Of a DNA stretch of 64,000 nt, positions 28,001 through 42,110 are shown in pieces. The position numbers and the translations under genes were made by a program. Each line of letters opens with the position of its first letter. Position 1 is the first letter of the stretch. The notes below the pieces were generated by a model, which was given only the letters and a program-made list of their open reading frames with translations, was not told the DNA's origin and searched no databases. This DNA comes from Zhengitettix transpicula (lineage: Eukaryota; Arthropoda; Insecta; Orthoptera; Tetrigidae), in the NCBI GenBank assembly GCA_037074705.1, contig JAYJMR010000112.1, positions 28,418-92,417 on the forward strand, read 5' to 3'.

Positions 28001-30050
28001 GTCATTTATTATGAAATAAGACTTTGTTATTTGAAGATTCTTGGTTGGTGAAATTCCAAACTTGTCGTCGAAACGTCGAAATATTACGATATATTAATTA
28101 ATATTAATGGATTAAGATTTTAGAAGTGCAGGTTTGAGTAATTTTTATAAAGAACGAGTCATTTATTATGAAACAGGACTTTGTTATTTGAAGATTCTTG
28201 GTTGGTGAAATTCCAAACTTGTCGTCGAAACGTCGAAATATTACGATATATTAATTAATTATAATAGATTAAGATTTTAGAAGTGCAGGTTTGAGTAATT
28301 TTTATAAAGAACGAGTCATTTATTATGAAATAAAACTTTGTTATTTGAAGATTCTTGGTTGGTGAAATTCCAAACTTGTCGTCGAAATGTCAAAATATTA
28401 CGATATATTAATTAATATTAATGGATTAAGATTTTAGAAGTGCAGGTTTGAGCAATTTTTATAAAGAACGAGTCATTTATTATGAAATAAGACTTTGTTA
28501 TTTGAAGATTCTTGGTTGGTGAAATTCCAAACTTGTCGTCGAAACGTCGAAATATTTTGATATATTAATTAATATTAATAGATTAAGATTTTAGAAGTGC
28601 TGGTTTGAGTAATTTTTATAAAGAACGAGTCATTTATTATGAAATAAGACTTTGTTATTTGAAGATCCTTGGTTGGTGAAATTCCAAACTTGTCGTCGAA
28701 ACGTCGAAATATTATGATATATTAATTAACATTAATAGATTAAGATTTTAGAAGTGCAGGTTTGAGTAATTTTTATAAAGAACGAATCATTTATTATGAA
28801 ATAAGACTTTGTTATTTGAAGATTCTTGGTTGGTGAAATTCCAAACTTGTCGTCGAAACGTCGAAATATTATGATATATTAATTAGTATTAATAGATTAA
28901 GATTTTAGAAGTGCTGGTTTGAGTAATTTTTATAAAGAACGAGTCATTTATTATGAAATAAGACTTTGTTATTTGAAGATTCTTGGTTGGTGAAATTCCA
29001 AACTTGTCGTCGAAACGTCGAAATATTGGGATATATTAATTAATATTAATAGATTAAGATTTTAAAAGTGCAGGTTTGACTAATTTTTATAAAGAACGAG
29101 TCATTTATTATGAAATAAGACTTTGTTATTTGAAGATTCTTGGTTGGTGAAATTCCAAACTTGTCGTCGAAACGACGAAATATTACGATATATTAATTAA
29201 TATTAATGGATTAAGATTTTAGAAGTGCTGGTTTGAGTAATTTTTATAAAGAACGAGTCATTTATTATGAAATAAGACTTAGTTATTTGAAGATTCTGGG
29301 TTGGTGAAATTCCAAACTTGTCGTCGAAACGTCGAAATATTACGATATATTAATTAATATTAATGGATTAAGATTTTAGAAGTGCTGGTTTGAGTAATTT
29401 TTATAAAGAACGAGTCATTTATTATGAAATAAGACTTTGTTATTTGAAGATTCTTGGTTGGTGAAATTCCAAACTTGTTGTCGAAACGTCGAAATATTAC
29501 GAAATATTAATTAATATTAATGGATTAAGATTTTAGAAGTGCTGGTTTGAGTAATTTTTATAAAGAACGAGTCATTTATTATGAAATAAGACTTTGTTAT
29601 TTGAAGATTCTTGGTTGGTGAAATTCCAAACTTGTCGTCGAAACGTCGAAATATTACGATATATTAATTAATATTAATGGATTAAGATTTTAGAAGTGCA
29701 GGTTTGAGTAATTTTTATAAAAAACGAGTCATTTATTATGAAATAAGACTTTGTTATTTGAAGATTCTTGGTTGGTGAAATTCCAAACTTGTCGTCGAAA
29801 CGTCGAAATATTACGATATATTAATTAATATTAATGGATTAAGATTTTAGAAGTGCAGGTTTGAGTAATTTTTTATAAAGAATGAGTCATTTATTATGAA
29901 ATAAGACTTTGTTATTTGAAGATTCTTGGTTGGTGAAATTCCAAACTTGTCGTCGAAACGTCGAAATATTACGATATATTAATTAATATTAATGGATGAA
30001 GATTTTAGAAGTGCTGGTTTGAGTAATTTTTATAAAGAACAAATCATTTA
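25030..30050. repeat. 21-monomer higher-order duplication (offset ~3,296 bp), with an 8-monomer sub-copy
   Basis: The variants AATAAAACTTTG, AAATGTCAAAAT, GATCCTTGG (25,371/28,667), CGACGAAAT, the pair GACTTAGTT + TTCTGGGTTGG, ACGAAATATT and GGATGAAG run in the same order near 25.0-26.7 kb and 28.3-30.0 kb. The offset is 3,296 bp, which is 21 x 157 minus one base deleted near 27,830. The ACGAAATATT and GGATGAAG monomers also occur in between: ACGAAATATT at 26,205 recurs at 27,461, 1,256 bp or 8 monomers away. Two nested duplication events are therefore visible. Confidence 0.88.
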
Positions 30051-31270
30051 TTATGAAATAAGACTTTGTTATTTGAAGATTCTTGGTTGGTGAAATTCCA
30101 AACTTGTCGTCGAAACGTCGAAATATTACGATATATTAATTAATATTAATGGATTAAGATTTTAGAAGTGCAGGTTTGAGTAATTTTTATAAAGAACGAG
30201 TCATTTATTATGAAATAAGACTTTGTTATTTGAAGATTCTTGGTTGGTGAAATTCCAAACTTGTCGTCGAAACGTCGAAATATTACGATATATTAATTAA
30301 TATTAATGGATTAAGATTTTAGAAGTGCTGGTTTGAGTAATTTTTATAAAGAACGAGTCATTTATTATGAAATAAGACTTTGTTATTTGAAGATTCTTGG
30401 TTGGTGAAATTCCAAACTTGTCGTCGAAACGTCGAAATATTACGATATATTAATTAATATTAATGGATTAAGATTTTAGAAGTGCAGGTTTGAGTAATTT
30501 TTATAAAGAACGAGTCATTTATTATGAAATAAGACTTTGTTATTTGAAGATTCTTGGTTGGTGAAATTCCAAACTTGTCGTCGAAACGTCGAAATATTAC
30601 GATATATTAATTAATATTAATGGATTAAGATTTTAGAAGTGCTGGTTTGAGTAATTTTTATAAAGAACGAGTCATTTATTATGAAATAAGACTTTGTTAT
30701 TTGAAGATTCTTGGTTGGTGAAATTCCAAACTTGTCGTCGAAACGTCGAAATATTACGATTTATTAATTAATATTAATAGATTAAGATTTTAGAAGTGCA
30801 GGTTTGAGTAATTTTTATAAATAACGAATCATTTATTATGAAATAAGACTTAGTTATTTGAAGATTCTTGGTTGGTGAAATTCCAAACTTGTCGTCGAAA
30901 CGTCGAAATATTACGATATATTAATTAATATTAATGGATTAAGATTTTAGAAGTGCAGGTTTGAGTAATTTTTATAAAGAACGAGTCATTTATTATAAAA
31001 TAAGACTTTGTTATTTGAAGATTCTTGGTTGGTGAAATTCCAAACTTGTCGTCGAAACGTCGAAATATTACGATATATTAATTAATATTAATGGATTAAG
31101 ATTTTAGAAGTGCAGGTTTGTGTAATTTTTATAAAGAACGAGTCATTTATTATGAAATAAGACTTTGTTATTTGAAGATTCTTGGTTGGTGAAATTCCAA
31201 ACTTGTCGTCGAAACGTCGAAATATTACGATATATTAATTAATATTAATGGATTAAGATTTTAGAAGTGC

Positions 31271-34200
31271 AGGTATGTGTAATTTTTATAAAGAACGAGT
31301 CATTTATTATGAAATAAGACTTTGTTATTTGAAGATTCTTGGTTGGTGAAATTCCAAACTTGTCGTCGAAACGTCGAAATATTGGGATATATTAATTAAT
31401 ATTAATGGATTAAGATTTTAGAAGTGCAGGTTTGAGTAATTTTTATAAAGAACGAGTCATTTATTATGAAATAAGACTTTGTTATTTGAAGATTCTTGGT
31501 TGGTGAAATTCCAAACTTGTCGTCGAAACGTCGAAATATTACGATATATTAATTAATATTAATGGATTAAGATTTTAGAAGTGCAGGTTTGAGTAATTTT
31601 TATAAAGAACGAGTCATTTATTATGAAATAAGACTTTGTTATTTGAAGATTCTTGGTTGGTGAAATTCCAAAGTTGTCGTCGAAACGTCGAAATATTACG
31701 ATATATTAATTAATATTAATGGATTAAGATTTTAGAAGTGCTGGTTTGAGTAATTTTTATAAAGAACGAGTCATTTAATATGAAATAAGACTTTGTTATT
31801 TGAAGATTCTTGGTTGGTGAAATTCCAAACATGACGTCGAAACGTCGAAATATTACGATATATTAATTAATATTAATGGATTAAGATTTTAGAACTGCTG
31901 GTTTGAGTAATTTTTATAAATAACGAATCATTTATTATGAAATAAGACTTTGTTATTTGAAGATTCTTGGTTGGTGAAATTCCAAACTTGTCGTCGAAAC
32001 GTCGAAATATTACGATATATTAAATAATATTAATAGATTAAGATTTTAGAAGTGCAGGTTTGAGTAATTTTTATAAAGAACGAGTCATTTATTATGAAAT
32101 AAGACTTTGTTATTTGAAGATTCTTGGTTGGCGAAATTCCAAACTTGTCGTCGAAACGTCGAAATATTACGATATATTAATTAATATTAATGGATTAAGA
32201 TTTTAGAAGTGCAGGTTTGAGTAATTTTTATAAAGAACGAGTCATTTATTATGAAATAAGACTTTGTTATTTGAAGATTCTTGGTTGGTGAAATTCCAAA
32301 CTTGTCGTCGAAACGTCGAAATATTACGATATATTAATTAATATTAATGGATTAAGATTTTAGAAGTGCAGGTTTGAGTAATTTTTATAAAGAACGAGTC
32401 ATTTATTATGAAATAAGACTTTGTTATTTGAAGATTCTTGGTTGGTGAAATTCCAAAGTTGTCGTCGAAACGTCGAAATATTACGATATATTAATTAATA
32501 TTAATGGATTAAGATTTTAGAAGTGCTGGTTTGAGTAATTTTTATAAAGAACGAGTCATTTATTATGAAATAAGACTTTGTTATTTGAAGATTCTTGGTT
32601 GGTGAAATTCCAAACTTGACGTCGAAACGTCGAAATATTACGATATATTAATTAATATTAATGGATTAAGATTTTAGAAGTGCTGGTTTGAGTAATTTTT
32701 ATAAAGAACGAATCATTTATTATGAAATAAGACTTTGTTATTTGAAGATTCTTGGTTGGTGAAATTCCAAACTTGTCGTCGAAACGTCGAAATATTACGA
32801 TATATTAAATAATATTAATAGATTAAGATTTTAGAAGTGCAGGTTTGAGTAATTTTTATAAAGAACGAGTCATTTATTATGAAATAAGACTTTGTTATTT
32901 GAAGATTCATGGTTGGCGAAATTCCAAACTTGTCGTCGAAACGTCGAAATATTACGATATATTAATTAATATTAATGGATTAAGATTTTAGAAGTGCAGG
33001 TTTGAGTAATTTTTATAAAGAACGAGTCATTTATTATGAAATAAGACTTTGTTATTTGAAGATTCTTGGTTGGTGAAATTCCAAACTTGTCGTCGAAACG
33101 TCGAAATATTACGATATATTAATTAATATTAATGGATTAAGATTTTAGAAGTGCAGGTTTGAGTAATTTTTATAAAGAACGAGTCATTTATTATGAAATA
33201 AGACTTTGTTATTTGAAGATTCTTGGTTGGTGAAATTCCAAACTTGTCGTCGAAACGTCGAAATATTACGATATATTAATTAATATTAATGGATTAAGAT
33301 TTTAGAAGTGCAGGTTTGAGTAGTTTTTATAAAGAACGAGTCATTTATTATGAAATAAGACTTTGTTATTTGAAGATTCTTGGTTGGTGAAATTCCAAAC
33401 TTGTCGTCGAAACGTCGAAATATTACGATATATTAATTAATATTAATGGATTAAGATTTTAGAAGTGCAGGTTTGAGTAATTTTTATAAAGAACGAGTCA
33501 TTTATTATGAAATAAGACTTTGTTACTTGAAGATTCTTGGTTGGTGAAATTCCAAACTTGTCGTCGAAACGTCGAAATATTACGATATATTAATTAATAT
33601 TAATGGATTAAGATTTTAGAAGTGCAGGTTTGTGTAATTTTTATAAAGAACGAGTCATTTATTATGAAATAAGACTTTGTTATTTGAAGATTCTTGGTTG
33701 GTGATATTCCAAACTTGTCGTCGAAACGTCGAAATATTTTGATATATTAATTAATATTAATAGATTAAGATTTTAGAAGTGCTGGTTTGAGTAATTTTTA
33801 TAAAGAACGAGTCATTTATTATGAAATAAGACTTTGTTATTTGAAGATTCTTGGTTGGTGAAATTCCAAACTTGTCGTCGAAACGTCGAAATATTATGAT
33901 ATATTAATTAGTATTAATAGATTAAGATTTTAGAACTGCTGGTTTGAGTAATTTTTATAAAGGACGAGTCATTTATTATGAAATAAGACTTTGTTATTTG
34001 AAGATTCTTGGTTGGTGAAATTCCAAACTTGTCGTCGAAACGTCGAAATATTGGGATATATTAATTAATATTAATAGATTAAGATTTTAAAAGTGCAGGT
34101 TTGACTAATTTTTATAAAGAACGAGTCATTTATTATGAAATAAGACTTTGTTATTTGAAGATTCTTGGTTGGTGAAATTCCAAACTTGTCGTCGAAACGT

Positions 34201-37200
34201 CGAAATATTACGATATATTAATTAATATTAATGGATTAAGATTTTAGAAGTGCAGGTTTGAGTAATTTTATAAAGAACGAGTCATTTATTATGAAATAAG
34301 ACTTTGTTATTTGAAGATTCTTGGTTGGTGAAATTCCAAACTTGTCGTCGAAACGTCGTAATATTACGATATATTAATTAATATTAATGGATTAAGATAT
34401 TAGAAGTGCAGGTTTGAGTAATTTTTATAAAGAACGAGTCATTTATTATGAAATAAGACTTTGTTATTTGAAGATTCTTGGTTGGTGAAATTCCAAACTT
34501 GTCGTCGAAACGTCGAAATATTACGATATATTAATTAATATTAATGGATTAAGATTTTAGAAGTGCAGGTTTGAGTAATTTTTATAAAGAACGAGTCATT
34601 TATTATGAAATAAGACTTTGTTATTTGAAGATTCTTGGTTGGTGAAATTCCAAACTTGTCGTCGAAACGTCGAAATATTACGATATATTAATTAATTATA
34701 ATAGATTAAGATTTTAGAAGTGCAGGTTTGAGTAATTTTTATAAAGAACGAGTCATTTATTATGAATTAAGACTTTGTTATTTGAAGATTCTTGGTTGGT
34801 GAAATTCCAAACTTGTCGTCGAAACGTCGAAATATTTTGATATATTAATTAATATTAATAGATTAAGATTTTAGAAGTGCTGGTTTGAGTAATTTTTATA
34901 AAGAACGAGTCATTTATTATGAAATAAGACTTTGTTATTTGAAGATTCTTGGTTGGTGAAATTCCAAACTTGTCGTCGAAACGTCGAAATATTATGATAT
35001 ATTAATTAATATTAATAGATTAAGATTTTAGAAGTGCAGGTTTGAGTAATTTTTATAAAGAACGAGTCATTTATTATGAAATAAGACTTTGTTATTTGAA
35101 GATTCTTGGTTGGTGAAATTCCAAACTTGTCGTCGAAACGTCGAAATATTACGATATATTAATTAATATTAATGGATTAAGATTTTAGAAGTGCAGGTTT
35201 GAGTAATTTTTATAAAGAACGAGTCATTTATTATGAAATAAGACTTTGTTATTTGAAGATTCTTGGTTGGTGAAATTCCAAACTTGTCGTCGAAACGTCG
35301 AAATATTACGATATATTAATTAATATTAATGGATTAAGATTTTAGAAGTGCAGGTTTGAGTAATTTTTATAAAGAACGAGTCATTTATTATGAAATAAGA
35401 CTTTGTTATTTGAAGATTCTTGGTTGGTGAAATTCCAAACTTGTCGTCGAAACGTCGAAATATTACGATATATTAATTAATATTAATGGATTAAGATTTT
35501 AGAAGTGCAGGTTTGTGTAATTTTTATAAAGAACGAGTGATTTATTATGAAATAAGACTTTGTTATTTGAAGATTCTTGGTTGGTGAAATTCCAAACTTG
35601 TCGTCGAAACGTCGAAATATTACGATATATCAATTAATATTAATAGATTAAGATTTTAGAAGTGCAGGTTTGAGTAATTTTTATAAAGAACGAGTCATTT
35701 ATTATGAAACAGGACTTTGTTATTTGGAGATTCTTGGTTGGTGAAATTCCAAACTTGTCGTCGAAACGTCGAAATATTACGATATATTAATTAATTATAA
35801 TAGATTAAGATTTTAGAAGTGCAGGTTTGAGTAATTTTTATAAAGAACGAGTCATTTATTATGAAATAAGACTTTGTTATTTGAAGATTCTTGCTTGGTG
35901 AAATTCCAAACTTGTCGTCGAAACGTCGAAATATTTTGATATATTAATTAATATTAATAGATTAAGATTTTAGAAGTGCTGGTTTGAGTAATTTTTATAA
36001 AGAACGAGTCATTTATTATGAAATAAGACTTTGTTATTTGAAGATTCTTGGTTGGTGAAATTCCAAACTTGTCGTCGAAACGTCGAAATATTATGATATA
36101 TTAATTAATATTAATAGATTAAGATTTTAGAAGTGCAGGTTTGAGTAATTTTTATAAAGAACGAGTCATTTATTATGAAATATGACTTTGTTATTTGAAG
36201 ATTCTTGGTTGGTGAAATTCCAAACTTGTCGTCGAAACGTCGAAATATTACGATATATTAATTAATATTAATGGATTAAGATTTTAGAAGTGCAGGTTTG
36301 AGTAATTTTTATAAAGAACGAGTCATTTATTATGAAATAAGACTTTGTTATTTGAAGATTCTTGGTTGGTGAAATTCCAAACTTGTCGTCGAAACGTCGA
36401 AATATTACGATATATTAATTAATATTAATGGATTAAGATTTTAGAAGTGCAGGTATGTGTAATTTTTATAAAGAACGAGTCATTTATTATGAAATAAGAC
36501 TTTGTTATTTGAAGATTCTTGGTTGGTGAAATTCCAAACTTGTCGTCGAAACGTCGAAATATTGGATATATTAATTAATATTAATGGATTAAGATTTTAG
36601 AAGTGCAGGTTTGAGTAATTTTTATAAAGAACGAGTCATTTATTATGAAATAAGACTTTGTTATTTGAAGATTCTTGGTTGGTGAAATTCCAAACTTGTC
36701 GTCGAAACGTCGAAATATTACGATATATTAATTAATATTAATGGATTAAGATTTTAGAAGTGCAGGTTTGAGTAATTTTTATAAAGAACGAGTCATTTAT
36801 TATGAAATAAGACTTTGTTATTTGAAGATTCTTGGTTGGTGAAATTCCAAAGTTGTCGTCGAAACGTCGAAATATTACGATATATTAATTAACATTAATG
36901 GATTAAGATTTTAGAAGTGCTGGTTTGAGTAATTTTTATAAAGAACGAGTCATTTATTATGAAATAAGACTTTGTTATTTGAAGATTCTTGGTTGGTGAA
37001 ATTCCAAACTTGACGTCGAAACGTCGAAATATTACGATATATTAATTAATATTAATGGATTAAGATTTTAGAAGTGCTGGTTTGAGTAATTTTTATAAAT
37101 AACGAATCATTTATTATGAAATAAGACTTTGTTATTTGAAGATTCTTGGTTGGTGAAATTCCAAACTTGTCGTCGAAACGTCGAAATATTACGATATATT

Positions 37201-40200
37201 AAATAATATTAATAGATTAAGATTTTAGAAGTGCAGGTTTGAGTAATTTTTATAAAGAACGAGTCATTTATTATGAAATAAGACTTTGTTATTTGAAGAT
37301 TCTTGGTTGGCGAAATTCCAAACTTGTCGTCGAAACGTCGAAATATTACGATATATTAATTAATATTAATGGATTAAGATTTTAGAAGTGCAGGTTTGAG
37401 TAATTTTTATAAAGAACGAGTCATATATTATGAAATAAGACTTTGTTATTTGAAGATTCTTGGTTGGTGAAATTCCAAACTTGTCGTCGAAACGTCGAAA
37501 TATTACGATATATTAATTAATATTAATGGATTAAGATTTTAGAAGTGCAGGTTTGAGTAATTTTTATAAAGAACGAGTCATTTATTATGAAATAAGACTT
37601 TGTTATTTGAAGATTCTTGGTTGGTGAAATTCCAAACTTGTCGTCGAAACGTCGAAATATTACGATATATTAATTAATATTAATGGATTAAGATTTTAGA
37701 AGTGCAGGTTTGAGTAGTTTTTATAAAGAACGAGTCATTTATTATGAAATAAGACTTTGTTATTTGAAGATTCTTGGTTGGTGAAATTCCAAACTTGTCG
37801 TCGAAACGTCGAAATATTACGATATATTAATTAATATTAATGGATTAAGATTTTAGAAGTGCAGGTTTGAGTAATTTTTATAAAGAACGAGTCATTTATT
37901 ATGAAATAAGACTTTGTTATTTGAAGATTCTAGGTTGGTGAAATTCCAAAGTTGTCGTCGAAACGTCGAAATATTACGATATATTAATTAATATTAATGG
38001 ATTAAGATTTTAGAAGTGCTGGTTTGAGTAATTTTTATAAAGAACGAGTCATTTATTATGAAATAAGACTTTGTTATTTGAAGATTCTTGGTTGGTGAAA
38101 TTCCAAACTTGTCGTCGAAACGTCGAAATATTACGATATATTAATTAATATTAATGGATTAAGATTTTAGAAGTGCAGGTTTGAGTAGTTTTTATAAAGA
38201 ACGAGTCATTTATTATGAAATAAGACTTTGTTATTTGAAGATTCTTGGTTGGTGAAATTCCAAACTTGTCGTCGAAACGTCGAAATATTACGATATATTA
38301 ATTAATATTAATGGATTAAGATTTTAGAAGTGCAGGTTTGAGTAATTTTTATAAAGAACGAGTCATTTATTATGAAATAAGACTTTGTTACTTGAAGATT
38401 CTTGGTTGGTGAAATTCCAAACTTGTCGTCGAAACGTCGAAATATTACGATATATTAATTAATATTAATGGATTAAGATTTTAGAAGTGCAGGTTTGTGT
38501 AATTTTTATAAAGAACGAGTCATTTATTATGAAATAAGACTTTGTTATTTGAAGATTCTTGGTTGGTGAAATTCCAAACTTGTCGTCGAAACGTCGAAAT
38601 ATTACGATATATTAATTAATATTAATGGATTAAGATTTTAGAAGTGCAGGTATGTGTAATTTTTATAAAGAACGAGTCATTTATTATGAAATAAGACTTT
38701 GTTATTTGAAGATTCTTGGTTGGTGAAATTCCAAACTTGTCGTCGAAACGTCGAAATATTGGGATATATTAATTAATATTAATAGATTAAGATTTTAGAA
38801 GTGCAGGTTTGAGTAATTTTTATAAAGAACGAATCATTTATTATGAAATAAGACTTTGTTATTTGAAGATTCTTGGTTGGTGAAATTCCAAACTTGTCGT
38901 CGAAACGTCGAAATATTATGATATATTAATTAGTATTAATAGATTAAGATTTTAGAAGTGCTGGTTTGCGTAATTTTTATAAAGAACGAGTCATTTATTA
39001 TGAAATAAGACTTTGTTATTTGAAGATTCTTGGTTGGTGAAATTCCAAACTTGTCGTCGAAACGTCGAAATATTGGGATATATTAATAAATATTAATAGA
39101 TTAAGATTTTAGAAGTGCTGGTTTGAGTAATTTTTATAAAGAACGAGTCATTTATTATGAAATAAGACTTTGTTATTTCAAGATTCTTGGTTGGTGAAAT
39201 TCCAAACTTGTCGTCGAAACGTCAAAAAATTACGATATATTAATTAATATTAATAGATTAAGATTTTAGAAGTGCTGGTTTGAGTAATTTTTATAAAGAA
39301 TGAGTCATTTATTATGAAATAAGACTTTGTTATTTGAAGATTCTTGGTTGGTGAAATTCAAACTTGTCGTCGAAACGTCGAAATATTACGATATATTAAT
39401 TAATATTAATGGATTAAGATTTTAGAAGTGCAGGTTTGAGTAATTTTTATAAAGAACGAGTCATTTATTATGAAATAAGACTTTGTTATTTGAAGATTCT
39501 TGGTTGGTGAAATTCCAAACTTGTCGTCGAAACGTCGAAATATTACGATATATTAATTAATATTAATAGATTAAGATTTTAGAAGTGCAGGTTTGAGTAA
39601 TTTTTATAAAGAACGAGTCATTTATTATGAAATAAGACTTTGTTATTTGAAGATTCTTGGTTGGTGAAATTCCAAACTTGTCGTCGAAACGTCGAAATAT
39701 TACGATATATTAATTAATATTAATGGATTAAGATTTTAGAAGTGCAGGTTTGAGTAATTTTTATAAAGAACGAGTCATTTATTATGAAATAAGACTTTGT
39801 TATTTGAAGATTCTTGGTTGGTGAAATTCCAAACTTGTCGTCGAAACGTCGAAATATTACGATATATTAATTAATATTAATAGATTAAGATTTTAGAAGT
39901 GCAGGTTTGAGTAATTTTTATAAAGAACGAGTCATTTATTATGAAATAAGACTTTGTTATTTGAAGATTCTTGGTTGGTGAAATTCCAAACTTGTAGTCG
40001 AAACGTCGAAATATTACGATATATTAATTAATATTAATGGATTAAGATTTTAGAAGTGCAGGTTTGAGTAATTTTTATAAAGAACGAGTCATTTATTATG
40101 AAATAAGACTTTGTTATTTGAAGATTCTTGGTTGGTGAAATTCCAAACTTGTCGTCGAAACGTCGAAATATTTTGATATATTAATTAATATTAATAGATT

Positions 40201-41247
40201 AAGATTTTAGAAGTGCTGGTTTGAGTAATTTTTATAAAGAACGAGTCATTTATTATGAAATAAGACTTTGTTATTTGAAGATTCTTGGTTGGTGAAATTC
40301 CAAACTTGTCGTCGAAACGTCGAAATATTATGATATATTAATTAGTATTAATAGATTAAGATTTTAGAACTGCTGGTTTGAGTAATTTTTATAAAGGACG
40401 AGTCATTTATTATGAAATAAGACTTTGTTATTTGAAGATTCTTGGTTGGTGAAATTCCAAACTTGTCGTCGAAACGTCGAAATATTGGGATATATTAATT
40501 AATATTAATAGATTAAGATTTTAAAAGTGCAGGTTTGACTAATTTTTATAAAGAACGAGTCATTTATTATGAAATAAGACTTTGTTATTTGAAGATTCTT
40601 GGTTGGTGAAATTCCAAACTTGTCGTCGAAACGTCGAAATATTACGATATATTAATTAATATTAATGGATTAAGATTTTAGAAGTGCAGGTTTGAGTAAT
40701 TTTTATAAAGAACGAGTCATTTATTATGAAATAAGACTTTGTTATTTGAAGATTCTTGGTTGGTGAAATTCCAAACTTGTCGTCGAAACGTCGAAATATT
40801 ACGATATATTAATTAATATTAATGGATTAAGATTTTAGAAGTGCAGGTTTGAGTAATTTTTATAAAGAACGAGTCATTTATTATGAAATAAGACTTTGTT
40901 ATTTGAAGATTCTTGGTTGGTGAAATTCCAAACTTGTCGTCGAAACGTCGAAATATTACGATATATTAATTAATATTAATGGATTAAGATTTTAGAAGTG
41001 CAGGTTTGAGTAATTTTTATAAAGAACGAGTCATTTATTATGAAATAAGACTTTGTTATTTGAAGATTCTTGCTTGGTGAAATTCCAACTTGTCGGCGAA
41101 ACGTCGAAATATTACGATATATTAATTAATATTAATGGATTAAGATTTTAGAAGTGCAGGTTTTGAGTAATTTTTATAAAGAACGAGTCATTTATTATGA
41201 AATAAGACTTTGTTATTTGAAGATTCTTGGTTGGTGAAATTCCAAAG
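31271..41247. repeat. Higher-order duplications built mainly on multiples of seven monomers
   Basis: The marker AGGTATGTGTAAT lies at 31,271, 36,451 and 38,648, with offsets of 33 and 14 monomers, each one base short. CCAAAGTTG (position of the G) lies at 31,673, 32,458, 36,852, 37,951 and 41,247, with gaps of 5, 28, 7 and 21 monomers. ATTAATTATA lies at 34,691 and 35,790 (1,099 bp, 7 monomers), and also at 28,254, which is 41 monomers before 34,691. TAGAACTGC at 33,931 recurs at 40,365 (41 monomers minus 3 bp). The missing bases match visible 1-bp deletions near 34,267, 36,563 and 39,359. Confidence 0.83.
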
Positions 41248-42110
41248 TTGTCGTCGAAACGTCGAAATATTACGATATATTAATTAATATTAATGGATTA
41301 AGATTTTAGAAGTGCTGGTTTGAGTAATTTTTATAAAGAACGAGTCATTTATTATGGAATAAGACTTTGTTATTTGAAGATTCTTGGTTGGTGAAATTCC
41401 AAACTTGTCGTCGAAACGTCGAAATATTACGATATATTAATTAATATTAATGGATTAAGATTTTAGAAGTGCTGGTTTGAGTAATTTTTATAAAGAACGA
41501 ATCATTTATTATGAAATAAGACTTTGTTATTTGAAGATTCTTGGTTGGTGAAATTCCAAACTTGTCGTCGAAACGTCGAAATATTACGATATATTAAATA
41601 ATATTAATAGATTAAGATTTTAGAAGTGCAGGTTTGAGTAATTTTTATAAAGAACGAGTCATTTATTATGAAATAAGACTTTGTTATTTGAAGATTCTTG
41701 GTTGGCGAAATTCCAAACTTGTCGTCGAAACGTCAAAATATTACGATATATTAATTAATATTAATGGATTAAGATTTTAGAAGTGCAGGTTTGAGTAATT
41801 TTTATAAAGAACGAGTCATTTATTATGAAATAAGACTTTGTTATTTGAAGATTCTTGGTTGGTGAAATTCCAAACTTGTCGTCGAAACGTCGAAATATTA
41901 CGATATATTAATTAATATTAATGGATTAAGATTTTAGAAGTGCAGGTTTGAGTAATTTTTATAAAGAACGAGTCATTTATTATGAAATAAGACTTTGTTA
42001 TTTGAAGATTCTTGGTTGGTGAAATTCCAAACTTGTCGTCGAAACGTCGAAATATTACGATATATTAATTAATATTAATGGATTAAGATTTTAGAAGTGC
42101 AGGTTTGAGT